Position numbers and translations under genes: made by a program
In this document: positions 7,402-15,347 of the stretch, one piece after another
How the letters are laid out: every line of letters starts with the position of its first letter
Numbering within the stretch: the first letter of the stretch is position 1
Notes under the pieces: model-generated
What the model was told of the DNA's origin: nothing
Database searches by the model: none
What the model saw: only the letters and a program-made list of their open reading frames with translations
NCBI GenBank assembly: GCA_030019335.1
Contig: JASEET010000010.1
Location: 1 to 37,078 of the forward strand
Direction of reading: 5' to 3'
DNA length: 37,078 nt
Source: Candidatus Bathyarchaeia archaeon
GTDB lineage: Archaea; Thermoproteota; Bathyarchaeia; Bathyarchaeales; Bathycorpusculaceae

Positions 7402-9063
7402 TTATCGTTTTTGCATTGGCATTTTGATTGCTTTTTCTTTTGCTATTTTTTGTGCTTTCTCATATCCCGCATCTGCATGTCTCACTATGGCTGTGCCTGG
7501 ATCTGTTGTCAACACTGTTACTAAGCGTTTCTCCGCTTCTTTTGTGCCATCAGCCACCAAACACATGCCAGCATGAATACTATAGCCTATGCCTACACCT
7601 CCGCCGTGATGAACAGAAACCCAAGTAGCCCCACCAACAGCATTCAACAAAGCATTAAGAATAGGCCAATCCGCAATCGCATCACTTCCATCCTTCATAC
7701 CCTCAGTCTCACGATTAGGCGAAGCAACACTCCCACCATCCAAATGGTCACGTCCAATCCAAACAGGCCCACTAAGCCTTCCATCAGCAACCATGTCATT
7801 AATCAACTTCCCGAAACGGGCTCTCTCGCCGAAACCAAGCCAACAAACCCTTGCGGGCAAACCTTGAAACTTCACTTGTTCCTTTGCTTTCTGTATCCAG
7901 CGACACAACTCCTTATTATACGCAAACTCTTTCAAAATAACATAGTCCAACGTGTAAATGTCTTCTTTGCTGCCAACAAGCGAAGTCCAACGGAAAGGTC
8001 CACGGCCTTCACAAAACATTGACCTAATATAACGCTGAACAAACCCTGGATAAACAAATGCCGCTTTAAACCCAGCATTGTAGGCTTGTTGCCGCAGGTT
8101 ATTGCCATACTCAAATGTTATGGCGCCTTTTCGCATCATTCCAACCATGGATTCTACTTGAACACGCATGCTCTCGTTTGCACGCCGCATATACTCCTTC
8201 GGGTCATTCTTTCTAAGCTCATCCGCTTCTTCCTTAGATAAACCAGCAGGATAATAACCATTCAACGGGTCATGCGCAGAAGTTTGATCAGTCAAAACAT
8301 CTGGAATTACGTTTCGCCGTAAAAGTTCAGGATGCACCTCAGCAGCGTTACCTAACAAACCAATACTTTTTGGCGTGCCATCACGCTTAGCCTCCAAAGC
8401 TAATTTCACAGCCTCGTCCAAATCGTCAGTCCACATCTCCAAATAACCGTGCTTAAGCCTACGCTCAATCATATGCCTATCAATCTCAACAACCAAAGCC
8501 ACACCATCATTCATTGTAACAGCCAAAGGCTGAGCACCACCCATCTCGCCTAAACCAGCAGTCAAAACAAGCCTTCCACGCAAAGTTCCGCCGAAATGCT
8601 CCTTCGCAACAGCCGCAAGCGTTTCATAAGTGCCCTGCAATATGCCCTGTGTGCCAATGTAAGCCCAAGAACCAGCCGTCATCTGCCCAAACATGATTAG
8701 GCCCTTCTGTTCCAACTCGTAAAAGTAGTCCCAAGTAGCCCATTTCGGCACAAGCATACTGTTAACAATTAAAGCCCGTGGAGCCCACTCATGCGTCTTA
8801 AAAACAGCAGCAGGCTTGCCGCTTTGAACAAGCATGGTCTCGTCAGGCTCAAGCTCCGTTAAAGTTTCCACAATCTTCTCGAAGCATCCCCAGTTTCTAG
8901 CAGCTTTACCAGTTCCACCATAAACAATAAGCCTTTCAGGGTCCTTAGCCACTTCAGGGTCAACAACATTGAAAAGCATGCGTAAGATGCCCTCAATCTG
9001 CCAGTTTTTGCAGTGCAGCTCAGGACCAGTTAAACATTTAACAGGCTTTTTCAATTTCAGCAA
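7402..9063 (-). CDS. hutU: Urocanate hydratase
   Basis: HutU adds water to urocanate, giving 4-imidazolone-5-propionate, with tightly bound NAD+. At about 553 residues it has normal length. Family segments visible include [74 protein letters not shown] (with the conserved active-site Cys) and [17 protein letters not shown]. The frame also opens at TTG 9069, but GGTGG lies only one base before that codon. TTG 9063 has five-base spacing from the same site and is preferred. It is the last gene of the ftcD-MBL-hutI-hutU operon. Confidence 0.95.
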   Translation of the reverse strand: MLKLKKPVKCLTGPELHCKNWQIEGILRMLFNVVDPEVAKDPERLIVYGGTGKAARNWGCFEKIVETLTELEPDETMLVQSGKPAAVFKTHEWAPRALIVNSMLVPKWATWDYFYELEQKGLIMFGQMTAGSWAYIGTQGILQGTYETLAAVAKEHFGGTLRGRLVLTAGLGEMGGAQPLAVTMNDGVALVVEIDRHMIERRLKHGYLEMWTDDLDEAVKLALEAKRDGTPKSIGLLGNAAEVHPELLRRNVIPDVLTDQTSAHDPLNGYYPAGLSKEEADELRKNDPKEYMRRANESMRVQVESMVGMMRKGAITFEYGNNLRQQAYNAGFKAAFVYPGFVQRYIRSMFCEGRGPFRWTSLVGSKEDIYTLDYVILKEFAYNKELCRWIQKAKEQVKFQGLPARVCWLGFGERARFGKLINDMVADGRLSGPVWIGRDHLDGGSVASPNRETEGMKDGSDAIADWPILNALLNAVGGATWVSVHHGGGVGIGYSIHAGMCLVADGTKEAEKRLVTVLTTDPGTAIVRHADAGYEKAQKIAKEKAIKMPMQKR

Positions 9064-9112
9064 AGTCAACCACCATTAGCAGAATAAACCTAAAGCCAAT
9101 TATAATTCTTTA

Positions 9113-10435
9113 CTAAAACAACCCAACAGTTTTGATTCCGCTGGCTTCTTTATCAACAACTAATCTTCCGTTTTTTACAACCTTGTCAACTAAATTCACG
9201 CCGAAACGATAACCAAGAAACATGTGATTCGGCACGTCCAAAACGATAACGTCAGCCTTTTTGCCAATTTCCAAGCTGCCAACCTCGCTTGTTCTACCTA
9301 TGGCATGGGCAGAATTAATCGTAGCCGCGGTTATGGCTTCAGCAGGCGTCAACCTCATAAAATGACAGGCAAAAGCTATAACCAACTGTTGATTCTCAAC
9401 CCAACAGCTCGGATTAAAATCAGTACCCAAAGCCACAGGAACCCCAAAATCAATCATTTTTCTAGCATCCGCATACCGCCCAGTCATCAAGCTGAAGGCT
9501 GCTGCTGGAAGCAAAACAGCAACCACGCCTTTATCAGCCATGGCTTTAATGCCCTCATCAGAAGCAAAAAGCAAATGCTCAGCAGAAACAGCCCTAACAT
9601 CAGCCGCAAGCTCTGCACCACCAAACATACTCATTTCATCAGCATGAACCTTAGGCTTTAAGCCACGATTCTTACCAGCAACCAAGACACGCCTAGTCTG
9701 CTCCAAATTGAAAACACCTTTCTCACAGAAAACATCACAAAACTCTGCAAGCCCTTTCTCAGCCACTCGCGGAATCATCTCCTCAATAATTAAGTTAACA
9801 TACTCTTGCGGATTATTTTTGTATTCAAGCGGAATGGCATGAGCACCCAAAAAAGTTGGAACAACATCAACAGCATGTAATTGATTCAAACGCTTCATAA
9901 CTCCTAAAATCTTCAACTCATCCTTCAAGGTTAAACCATAACCGCTTTTAGCCTCCACAGTTGTTGTACCATGCTCCAACATAACATCCAAAGTTTTAAA
10001 CCCAAATTCCACAAGCCTTTCAACACCAGCCCTCCGTGTTTCCCTAACAGTCCTCAGGATTCCGCCGCCAGCACCAAGAATCGCCATGTAAGAGACTCCC
10101 TCCACCCTCATCTGAAACTCATCCTCCCGCGAACCAGCAAAAACAAGATGAGTATGCGGGTCAACAAAGCCGGGCATAACAATTTTTCCGCTCGCACTTA
10201 TCACGTTTTCAGCACTGAAACTCTTCCTGATTTCAGGTGTTTTTCCAACAGCAACTATTCTGCCATCTTTGACTGCCAATCCGCCCTTACGGATTATCCC
10301 AAGATTCTGTATCTGCGTGCCGGTGCGTGGCTTTTCACTGCCGCCCTTTAGCGTTACAAGCTCGTTAGCGTTCACTATAAGCATGTCTACTTTTTCTTTT
10401 CTCGTTCGCTTACCACGCCTTTTAGCTTTAGTCAT
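9113..10435 (-). CDS. hutI: Imidazolonepropionase
   Basis: HutI hydrolyses 4-imidazolone-5-propionate to N-formimino-L-glutamate. This amidohydrolase-fold protein shows the metal ligands DPHTHLVFAGSREDEF, AHAIPLEYK, KVHADEMS and GTDFNPSCW in the right order. The ATG at 10435 gives an unusual basic N-terminus (MTKAKRRGKRTRKEKVD) before MLIVNANELVTL; an internal ATG at 10384 would give a more typical 423-residue enzyme. The start lies two bases after the stop of the metallo-beta-lactamase gene, so coupling is expected from 10435. Confidence 0.95.
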   Translation of the reverse strand: MTKAKRRGKRTRKEKVDMLIVNANELVTLKGGSEKPRTGTQIQNLGIIRKGGLAVKDGRIVAVGKTPEIRKSFSAENVISASGKIVMPGFVDPHTHLVFAGSREDEFQMRVEGVSYMAILGAGGGILRTVRETRRAGVERLVEFGFKTLDVMLEHGTTTVEAKSGYGLTLKDELKILGVMKRLNQLHAVDVVPTFLGAHAIPLEYKNNPQEYVNLIIEEMIPRVAEKGLAEFCDVFCEKGVFNLEQTRRVLVAGKNRGLKPKVHADEMSMFGGAELAADVRAVSAEHLLFASDEGIKAMADKGVVAVLLPAAAFSLMTGRYADARKMIDFGVPVALGTDFNPSCWVENQQLVIAFACHFMRLTPAEAITAATINSAHAIGRTSEVGSLEIGKKADVIVLDVPNHMFLGYRFGVNLVDKVVKNGRLVVDKEASGIKTVGLF

Positions 10436-10437
10436 TT

Positions 10438-11082
10438 CTAAACCACTTGATACTCTTCGCCCTTCCGCAACACCACAACTTTAACGTTTGAGGTTGCTTC
10501 CACCCTCTTTTTGAACTCCTCCGGGTTTGTGTCCCAACGATGCATGGGTATTACAATTTTAGGGTTAATTGCCAATACAGCTTCAGCAGCCTCAGGGTTA
10601 TCCATGGTGTATGTGCCTCCACTCGGAAGCAAAGCCACATCTACACGTCCAAGCTTTCGCATTTCGGGAATAAAGTCGGTGTCTCCAGCATGATAGACGG
10701 TTTTTCCTTCAGCCGTTACCAAGTAGCCGACTCCAAGTCCCTTTGGATGAAACGGATTTCCAGGAGACCTAAAGCGTTTATAATTGTATGCTTCGACAGC
10801 CTTAACTCTTATGTTACCAATGGTTGCTTCTTCCCTAGGTTTAAGCGTCTTAACGCTTCCACCAATTTTTGAAGTGCAATCTTCAGGAGCAATTATCACG
10901 GTATCGGCTTTACGAACTTTTTTGATTTTAGATGCATCGCAATGGTCAAAATGCGAATGTGTCACCAGCATCAAGTCTGCCTTTTCAGAATATTCACCTT
11001 CATAAGGGTCTATGTAAATGGTTTTCCCTTCCGCTCCAATCTGGAAACTGGCGTGACCCAGCCATTTTATTGAGAGATTCAT
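10438..11082 (-). CDS. UPF0173-type metallo-beta-lactamase-fold hydrolase
   Basis: This 214-residue protein has the compact metallo-beta-lactamase fold of the UPF0173/YtkL group: IKWLGHASFQI at the start, the metal motif THSHFDHCD, later YHAGDTDF, and IPMHRWDTNP near the end. Zinc or another dication should bind the HxHxDH site. It overlaps ftcD by four bases and hutI starts two bases after it ends, so it is fully embedded in the histidine-degradation operon. A role in that pathway, for instance on a formimino or lactam intermediate, is inference only. Confidence 0.88.
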   Translation of the reverse strand: MNLSIKWLGHASFQIGAEGKTIYIDPYEGEYSEKADLMLVTHSHFDHCDASKIKKVRKADTVIIAPEDCTSKIGGSVKTLKPREEATIGNIRVKAVEAYNYKRFRSPGNPFHPKGLGVGYLVTAEGKTVYHAGDTDFIPEMRKLGRVDVALLPSGGTYTMDNPEAAEAVLAINPKIVIPMHRWDTNPEEFKKRVEATSNVKVVVLRKGEEYQVV

Positions 11083-11999
11083 TCTGGAACACCTCCTTTC
11101 TCTATAGCGTTTTGTATCGCTATCTCTAAAACTCTATCCTCGGTTAGGTTATCAATTTTTAGGTAATACGCAGCTATGTCAATTAATGCCTTTAACGGTG
11201 CCATGCCACAGAATTCCGAGGCAACTATTGGTACGTTGTAGCGGGTAGCTTCCACTTTAAGCATTTCGAAAACACGGTAAAGCGGAGTCTTCTCAAAATC
11301 GCTTATGCTCATGCCAATCTGCGTAATGTTTTTCTCTGGAATAAAGGCAGCCATAGCCTTCACATTAGAAAAGCCACCTTTCTTCGCATGCAAAGCCTTC
11401 GCAATCTTCTTCACAACCTTCAAATCAGCAGTGCCCAAATTAACATTGAAACCAGCCATAACCTTACGGGCACCGGTTATGGTTGCACCAGCCGTAGGAT
11501 GAGGCTTAGCTGGACCAAAATCTGGTTTACGCTCAGGTCTAACAATCATCTCAGCCAACCTTTCATATTCACCTTCACGTATCCAGTCCAAATCCCTTCG
11601 CTCAGGACTTTTCGCCGCTTCATCATAAAGGTAAATGGGCACGCCACATTTTTCCGCTAGGGTTTCTCCGAATTTTCTAGCAAGCATTATGCATTCTTCC
11701 ATTGTAACATTTTTTACGGGTATGAACGGGACAACATCAACGGCGCCTATGCGTGGATGCTGACCCTTATGCTTTCGCATGTCAATTAGCTCTACCGCTT
11801 TGAAAGCCATGTTTAATGCAGCCTCAAGCACTGATTTCTTGTTTCCAACAAAGGAAACCACAAGTCTATTGTAATAGTCGTCAAAAGTGTAGTCAAGCAA
11901 GAAAGCGTTTTTGGTTTTCTTGATTTCGTTAAGGATTAAGTCAACAGTTTTCGGCTCTGAAGTGCTAAAGTTTGACACACACTCAACAACCTTTCTCAA
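11079..11999 (-). CDS. ftcD: Glutamate formimidoyltransferase (single-domain FtcD)
   Basis: This enzyme moves the formimino group from N-formiminoglutamate to tetrahydrofolate or an archaeal analogue. The sequence has the family start RKVVECVSNFSTS, the HKGQHPRIGAVDVVPFIPV block with the catalytic His, and GARKVMAGFNVNLGTAD. It lacks the cyclodeaminase domain of the vertebrate bifunctional FTCD. The frame is open from TTG 12056, but TTG 11999 is the likely start: it follows GGTGG with six-base spacing, gives the canonical N-terminus and a 306-residue protein, and lies downstream of the start site expected from the TATA at 12064-12071. It is the first gene of the hut operon. Confidence 0.93.
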   Translation of the reverse strand: MRKVVECVSNFSTSEPKTVDLILNEIKKTKNAFLLDYTFDDYYNRLVVSFVGNKKSVLEAALNMAFKAVELIDMRKHKGQHPRIGAVDVVPFIPVKNVTMEECIMLARKFGETLAEKCGVPIYLYDEAAKSPERRDLDWIREGEYERLAEMIVRPERKPDFGPAKPHPTAGATITGARKVMAGFNVNLGTADLKVVKKIAKALHAKKGGFSNVKAMAAFIPEKNITQIGMSISDFEKTPLYRVFEMLKVEATRYNVPIVASEFCGMAPLKALIDIAAYYLKIDNLTEDRVLEIAIQNAIEKGGVPE

Positions 12000-12063
12000 C
12001 TTTATCCACCCATCCCTAAGCATTTTACACAACTGCGTAATTAGAGTTTCACTCAAAACGAAG

Positions 12064-12071
12064 AATTTATG
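12064..12071. promoter_or_regulatory. Possible shared TATA element between ftcD and the phosphoribosyltransferase gene
   Basis: The sequence AATTTATG (CATAAATT on the minus strand) sits between divergent genes. On the minus strand it predicts transcription from about 12040, before the TTG at 11999. On the plus strand it predicts transcription from about 12093, before ATG 12122. One AT-rich element could drive both directions. Confidence 0.35.
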
Positions 12072-12121
12072 TGTACTCGCTAGAACCTAACAAACTAGAA
12101 AGTTCAAAGGAGAAACACCAC

Positions 12122-12724
12122 ATGAGTTCAGATATCGAATTTGAAGTCCCTACATGGAACCGAATATATGGCATGCTCCTGAATTTAGCTGAGAAAATTC
12201 GAAAAAATGGATTCAAACCGGACGTAATTGTAGGTGTTTCTCGGGGAGGGTGGCCTCCAGCCAGAGTCCTCTCAGACCTTCTGGACAATCCAAATCTTGC
12301 AAATGTTAAAGCTGAATTCTATTTGGGAGTTGCGGAAACAAAGGGGGAACCAACCCTAACACAGCCAGTTTCTGTGGCGGTTGCGGGTAAAAAAGTGCTT
12401 ATCGTAGACGAGGTTGCCGACACTGGAAAAAGCTTGAAACTTGTGAAGGAACATGTCATTAAAGAATGCGCAGCGGAGGTTAAAGTAGCCACGGTTTACT
12501 ACAAACCATGGAGCATCATCATGCCTGATTATTATGAAAAGGAGACAAGCCGCTGGGTAGTTTTTCCATGGGAGATAAAGGAAACTGTCCGAAAAATCGT
12601 TAAAAAATGTAGAGAAAAAGGGAAATCTGTAGAAGAGGAAACTGTGAAGCTTGTAAAGGCTGGGATATCCGCAGAACTTGTTAGAAGATTCTTGAAGGAA
12701 ATTTTTGAGGAAGAAGATTGCTAA
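12122..12724 (+). CDS. Purine-type phosphoribosyltransferase
   Basis: This type I phosphoribosyltransferase has the PRPP-binding motif KVLIVDEVADTGKSLKL and the upstream PDVIVGVSRGGWPPARVLSD loop. It resembles archaeal Gpt/Hpt-like enzymes that salvage hypoxanthine, guanine or xanthine; the base cannot be assigned. ATG 12122 is chosen over GTG 12071 because AAAGGAG at 12107-12112 precedes it and the extra 17 residues look non-conserved, giving 200 residues. The C-terminus is Lys/Glu-rich. Its stop overlaps the TTG start of cgi121. Confidence 0.9.
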   Translation: MSSDIEFEVPTWNRIYGMLLNLAEKIRKNGFKPDVIVGVSRGGWPPARVLSDLLDNPNLANVKAEFYLGVAETKGEPTLTQPVSVAVAGKKVLIVDEVADTGKSLKLVKEHVIKECAAEVKVATVYYKPWSIIMPDYYEKETSRWVVFPWEIKETVRKIVKKCREKGKSVEEETVKLVKAGISAELVRRFLKEIFEEEDC

Positions 12725-13287
12725 AATATATCGAAGAATTTGGAAAGCACATTGCGATAGCTGGCTTTAGAAAAACCAAAATTAAAGACATTGAAGAATT
12801 TTTTAAGATAATTCGCAAAGAAAAAAAGCTGGCACACGTAGAAATCCAACTTTTCGACGCAAAATCCGTGGCTACATGGCAGCATCTATACTTTGCAGCT
12901 TTAAACGCGCTAACAGCGTTCAAAAACGAGGAAAACATTTCGAAAAGCCTAGCGATGGAAACGATGGTTTACGCTTCCGCACAACGCCAAATCCGAAAGG
13001 CAATGAAACTTCTCGGAATTAATTCCGATTCATCCGAAATGGCAGTACTGATAATTGGAGAAAAACCTGAAACAGTAAAATCAGCTTTATCAATGGTTTC
13101 AAAACATATTAATGCACAACATGATGACACGGTTCTTGAGTTATCAGAGGAAAAGGCAGCAATTATCCAAGGGAAATTCGGAATCTTAGATGTGGAGCTC
13201 AAAACCGTTATGAAAAAGGATGGTTTAGAGAAAGCCTTAACAGACCTTGTCATCGAACGAATGGCATTGCTGGCAACTCAACGTTAG
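12718..13287 (+). CDS. cgi121: KEOPS complex subunit Cgi121
   Basis: Cgi121 binds the tRNA 3' end and Bud32 in the KEOPS complex, which attaches threonylcarbamoyl to A37. The family core is clear: VEIQLFDAKSVATWQHLYFA, ALNALTAF, ISKSLAMETMVYASAQRQI, followed by a Rossmann-like MAVLIIGE strand. At 189 residues it is slightly longer than typical. The start is TTG 12718, overlapping the upstream stop by seven bases, so it is coupled to the phosphoribosyltransferase. Its pathway partner Sua5 is encoded at 4477-5544. Confidence 0.9.
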   Translation: MLKYIEEFGKHIAIAGFRKTKIKDIEEFFKIIRKEKKLAHVEIQLFDAKSVATWQHLYFAALNALTAFKNEENISKSLAMETMVYASAQRQIRKAMKLLGINSDSSEMAVLIIGEKPETVKSALSMVSKHINAQHDDTVLELSEEKAAIIQGKFGILDVELKTVMKKDGLEKALTDLVIERMALLATQR

Positions 13288-13293
13288 CTCAGC

Positions 13294-13818
13294 TTACAGC
13301 ACTTTCTCCTTCAGAACGTATAAAACGTCATCTGGTTTTATTACCGATATTCCGGTTAATCCGCCAATAACCTCAATCAACAGGATTTTGTCAGGCTTGT
13401 TTAAGTCAACTTTCCTTTCAATGTTTGCTGCGGCGACTTCAATAATGTCCCGTGTAGGAATTTCCGTAAAGCGTTTCTCAACTGTAACTCGAAACGTTTC
13501 GTTTTCCCCTATTTTTGAATTAAGTTCTGTGGCTACACGCTGAATTTCGCCCAAGTCTGTGCGGACAACTTTTTCAATCGGAATTATTCGAAGCGTGTAA
13601 CGAAACTCGTAAGGGCGTTCATGCAAAATTTTACGAAACTTCTCTACGACCTCAAAGGGGTTAAAGGCTGTTTTTGCGACAACCAAACCTGTGACGCCTG
13701 TCTTGTCAACGGTAGCCGCTGAATCACCTATCTGCCCAAGCAAATACCATAACTCGGAGCAAGCGTCATCCTCGTTTCCACGCGAAGTGGTAGCTAAAAG
13801 GTTAAAATCTCTGAGCAT
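13294..13818 (-). CDS. THUMP-domain protein, Tan1-like
   Basis: This 174-residue protein begins MLRDFNLLATTSRGNEDDAC and has a THUMP RNA-binding core (YTLRIIPIEKVVRTDLGEI, FRVTVEKRFTEIPTRDIIE, KVDLNKPDKILLIEVIGG, TGISVI). The layout matches Tan1, the adaptor for tRNA Ser/Leu N4-acetylcytidine at C12 in yeast, and its archaeal homologues. It is convergent with cgi121, six bases apart. An AT-rich TATA-like stretch on the minus strand lies at 13859-13872. Confidence 0.85.
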   Translation of the reverse strand: MLRDFNLLATTSRGNEDDACSELWYLLGQIGDSAATVDKTGVTGLVVAKTAFNPFEVVEKFRKILHERPYEFRYTLRIIPIEKVVRTDLGEIQRVATELNSKIGENETFRVTVEKRFTEIPTRDIIEVAAANIERKVDLNKPDKILLIEVIGGLTGISVIKPDDVLYVLKEKVL

Positions 13819-14095
13819 AGTTTACACCTCTGCTCCAAACAATCATATTATTATCTTTACAGATAAATTAAACATTTCCAGAAACAAAGTCTCTTGTTAA
13901 AATTGTTCATAACTGAGTTAAAGGTCAGTGCAGGTTAGTGGCTTTTCATAGCTTGCAGCTCCTACCGTCGCCTCACATCATCCCATACTTAATATTTTAT
14001 TACAAGGATTTATCCATTTTGATAAGCTAAAGCCAGTAGGCTTAAATTTTAAGTTGCATGAATCTTACTGATTCGGTTAACAGGGGGAAACGACA
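13819..14095. other. 277-base intergenic region with divergent promoters
   Basis: Between the THUMP gene and the asparaginase gene I see no open frame or RNA gene. It contains a minus-strand TATA-like GTTTAATTTATC at about 13861-13872 and a plus-strand CTTAAATTTTAAG at about 14040-14052. The middle (13920-13990) is GC-richer, without a recognised feature. Confidence 0.4.
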
Positions 14096-15058
14096 TTGAC
14101 TGAGGTGCGAAAACCCGTAATTGTTGTTCATGGTGGTGCTGGAACTTGGCGTCCGGGACGTAGCCAAGCGGGTTTAGAAGGAGTTAAAAAGGCAGCGAAA
14201 ACTGGTTTTGACGTTTTAAAGCATGGTGGAATCGCTGTTGACAGCGTAATGGAAGCTGTAGCGATCATGGAGGATGAAGACGCATTCAATGCTGGCTACG
14301 GCTCAAGTTTAAACATAGAAAAACGTGTTGAGATGGAAGCATCCATAATGGATGGAAAAACATTGCAGGCTGGAGCTGTTGGACTTTTAAAGGATGTTAA
14401 GAATCCTGTCCGTTTGGCAAGAATAGTCATGGAAGAAACAGACCACGTTTTTATCGTAGGCGAAGGCGCAGAGAAACTTGCTAAAATTTTTAACCTTGAA
14501 AGAAGGGAAATGATGACTGAACTTAGGCTAAAATACCATGAACAGCAAAGAAAAGCTTTACTCGAAGGAAAGTTTGAATTACGAAAGCTGGCTAGCTTGA
14601 TTAAAAGTTATCCAGAATTGTTTCAGCTTGAAACAGTAGGCGCAGTTGCCTTAGACAAGGATGGAAACGTTGCGGCTGCAACCTCAACTGGAGGTTTTCC
14701 ATTAAAACTTCCTGGAAGGATTGGAGATTCACCATTAATTGGATGTGGTACATATGCGGATAACTGGGCTGGAGCATGTTCAGCCACTGGTGTTGGTGAA
14801 ATAGCGATAAGACTAGTTTTAGCCAAAACTGTTTGCAGCTACATGGAGAATGAAAAGACAGCGCAAGACGCTGTGGAGATTGCAATAAAGCTTGTTAATC
14901 AAAGATTAACAGCCACATACAATTCTATGGGGTTGATCGCTGTTGATGCCCACGGTGGAATTGGTGCAGCACATAATTCACCAAACATGTGTTGGGCATA
15001 CGTTACGCCGGAAAAACAAGAACCCGTAGCTTCTTTGACAGCAAAAACTGTGAAATAA
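14096..15058 (+). CDS. Isoaspartyl peptidase / L-asparaginase (Ntn hydrolase)
   Basis: This plant-type asparaginase hydrolyses isoaspartyl dipeptides and asparagine after self-cleavage. Motifs are PVIVVHGGAGTWRPG at the N-terminus, GYGSSLNIEKRVEMEASIMDG, the nucleophile in ETVGAVALDKDG (Thr180, the new N-terminus of the beta subunit), STGGFPLKLPGRIGDSPLIG and GTYADNWAGACSATGVGE. The residue before the nucleophile is Glu instead of the common Gly or Asp. The start is TTG 14096 with a run of Gs (CAGGGGGAA) just upstream as ribosome site. It is 320 residues, normal for the family. Confidence 0.93.
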   Translation: MTEVRKPVIVVHGGAGTWRPGRSQAGLEGVKKAAKTGFDVLKHGGIAVDSVMEAVAIMEDEDAFNAGYGSSLNIEKRVEMEASIMDGKTLQAGAVGLLKDVKNPVRLARIVMEETDHVFIVGEGAEKLAKIFNLERREMMTELRLKYHEQQRKALLEGKFELRKLASLIKSYPELFQLETVGAVALDKDGNVAAATSTGGFPLKLPGRIGDSPLIGCGTYADNWAGACSATGVGEIAIRLVLAKTVCSYMENEKTAQDAVEIAIKLVNQRLTATYNSMGLIAVDAHGGIGAAHNSPNMCWAYVTPEKQEPVASLTAKTVK

Positions 15059-15177
15059 AGCTTTAGGAAAAACACAGCAAATGTACGGCAAAACTTTTAT
15101 TCTCGACAAGTGACGAATAAAAAGCTTAAGGCATTACATGTTGCTTCACCCGCAAGAAAAGCAAAGGGGGAAAAAAC

Positions 15178-15234
15178 ATGGTTGATGAAGAGGAATGGGA
15201 AGAGGAAGAAGAGTTTGAAGAAGAGGAGTGGTAA
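15178..15234 (+). CDS. 18-residue acidic microprotein ORF
   Basis: ATG 15178 opens an 18-codon frame encoding 13 acidic residues plus two Trp and one Phe (MVDEEEWEEEEEFEEEEW). A strong purine ribosome site AAAGGGGG lies 8-15 bases before the ATG, and a TATA-like CTTTTATT lies at 15094-15101. The aromatic residues break the acidic run at intervals of six and five. Isolated purine-rich DNA could produce this by chance, but start, ribosome site and promoter are all well placed. No family is recognised. It lies between asparaginase and ABCE1. Confidence 0.4.
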   Translation: MVDEEEWEEEEEFEEEEW

Positions 15235-15311
15235 AATTTAACATTGACGCATGCACTTTCGCTTTTTCCTAAAAGTTTTTAGCAACCTTCTACCTAGATT
15301 TTAAGTTCATG

Positions 15312-15319
15312 TTTATAAA
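15312..15319 (+). promoter_or_regulatory. TATA box of ABCE1
   Basis: TTTATAAA lies 29-36 bases before ATG 15348. Transcription should start within a few bases of the ATG, so the mRNA is nearly leaderless. No purine-rich ribosome site is seen before the ATG, in agreement. Confidence 0.5.
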
Positions 15320-15347
15320 GTTGTGATCATTCCATTGCTGGATTAAC

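Noticed and set aside
7573-8022. 149-codon plus-strand frame
   Set aside because: It is antisense to hutU, which has clear family motifs through this stretch.
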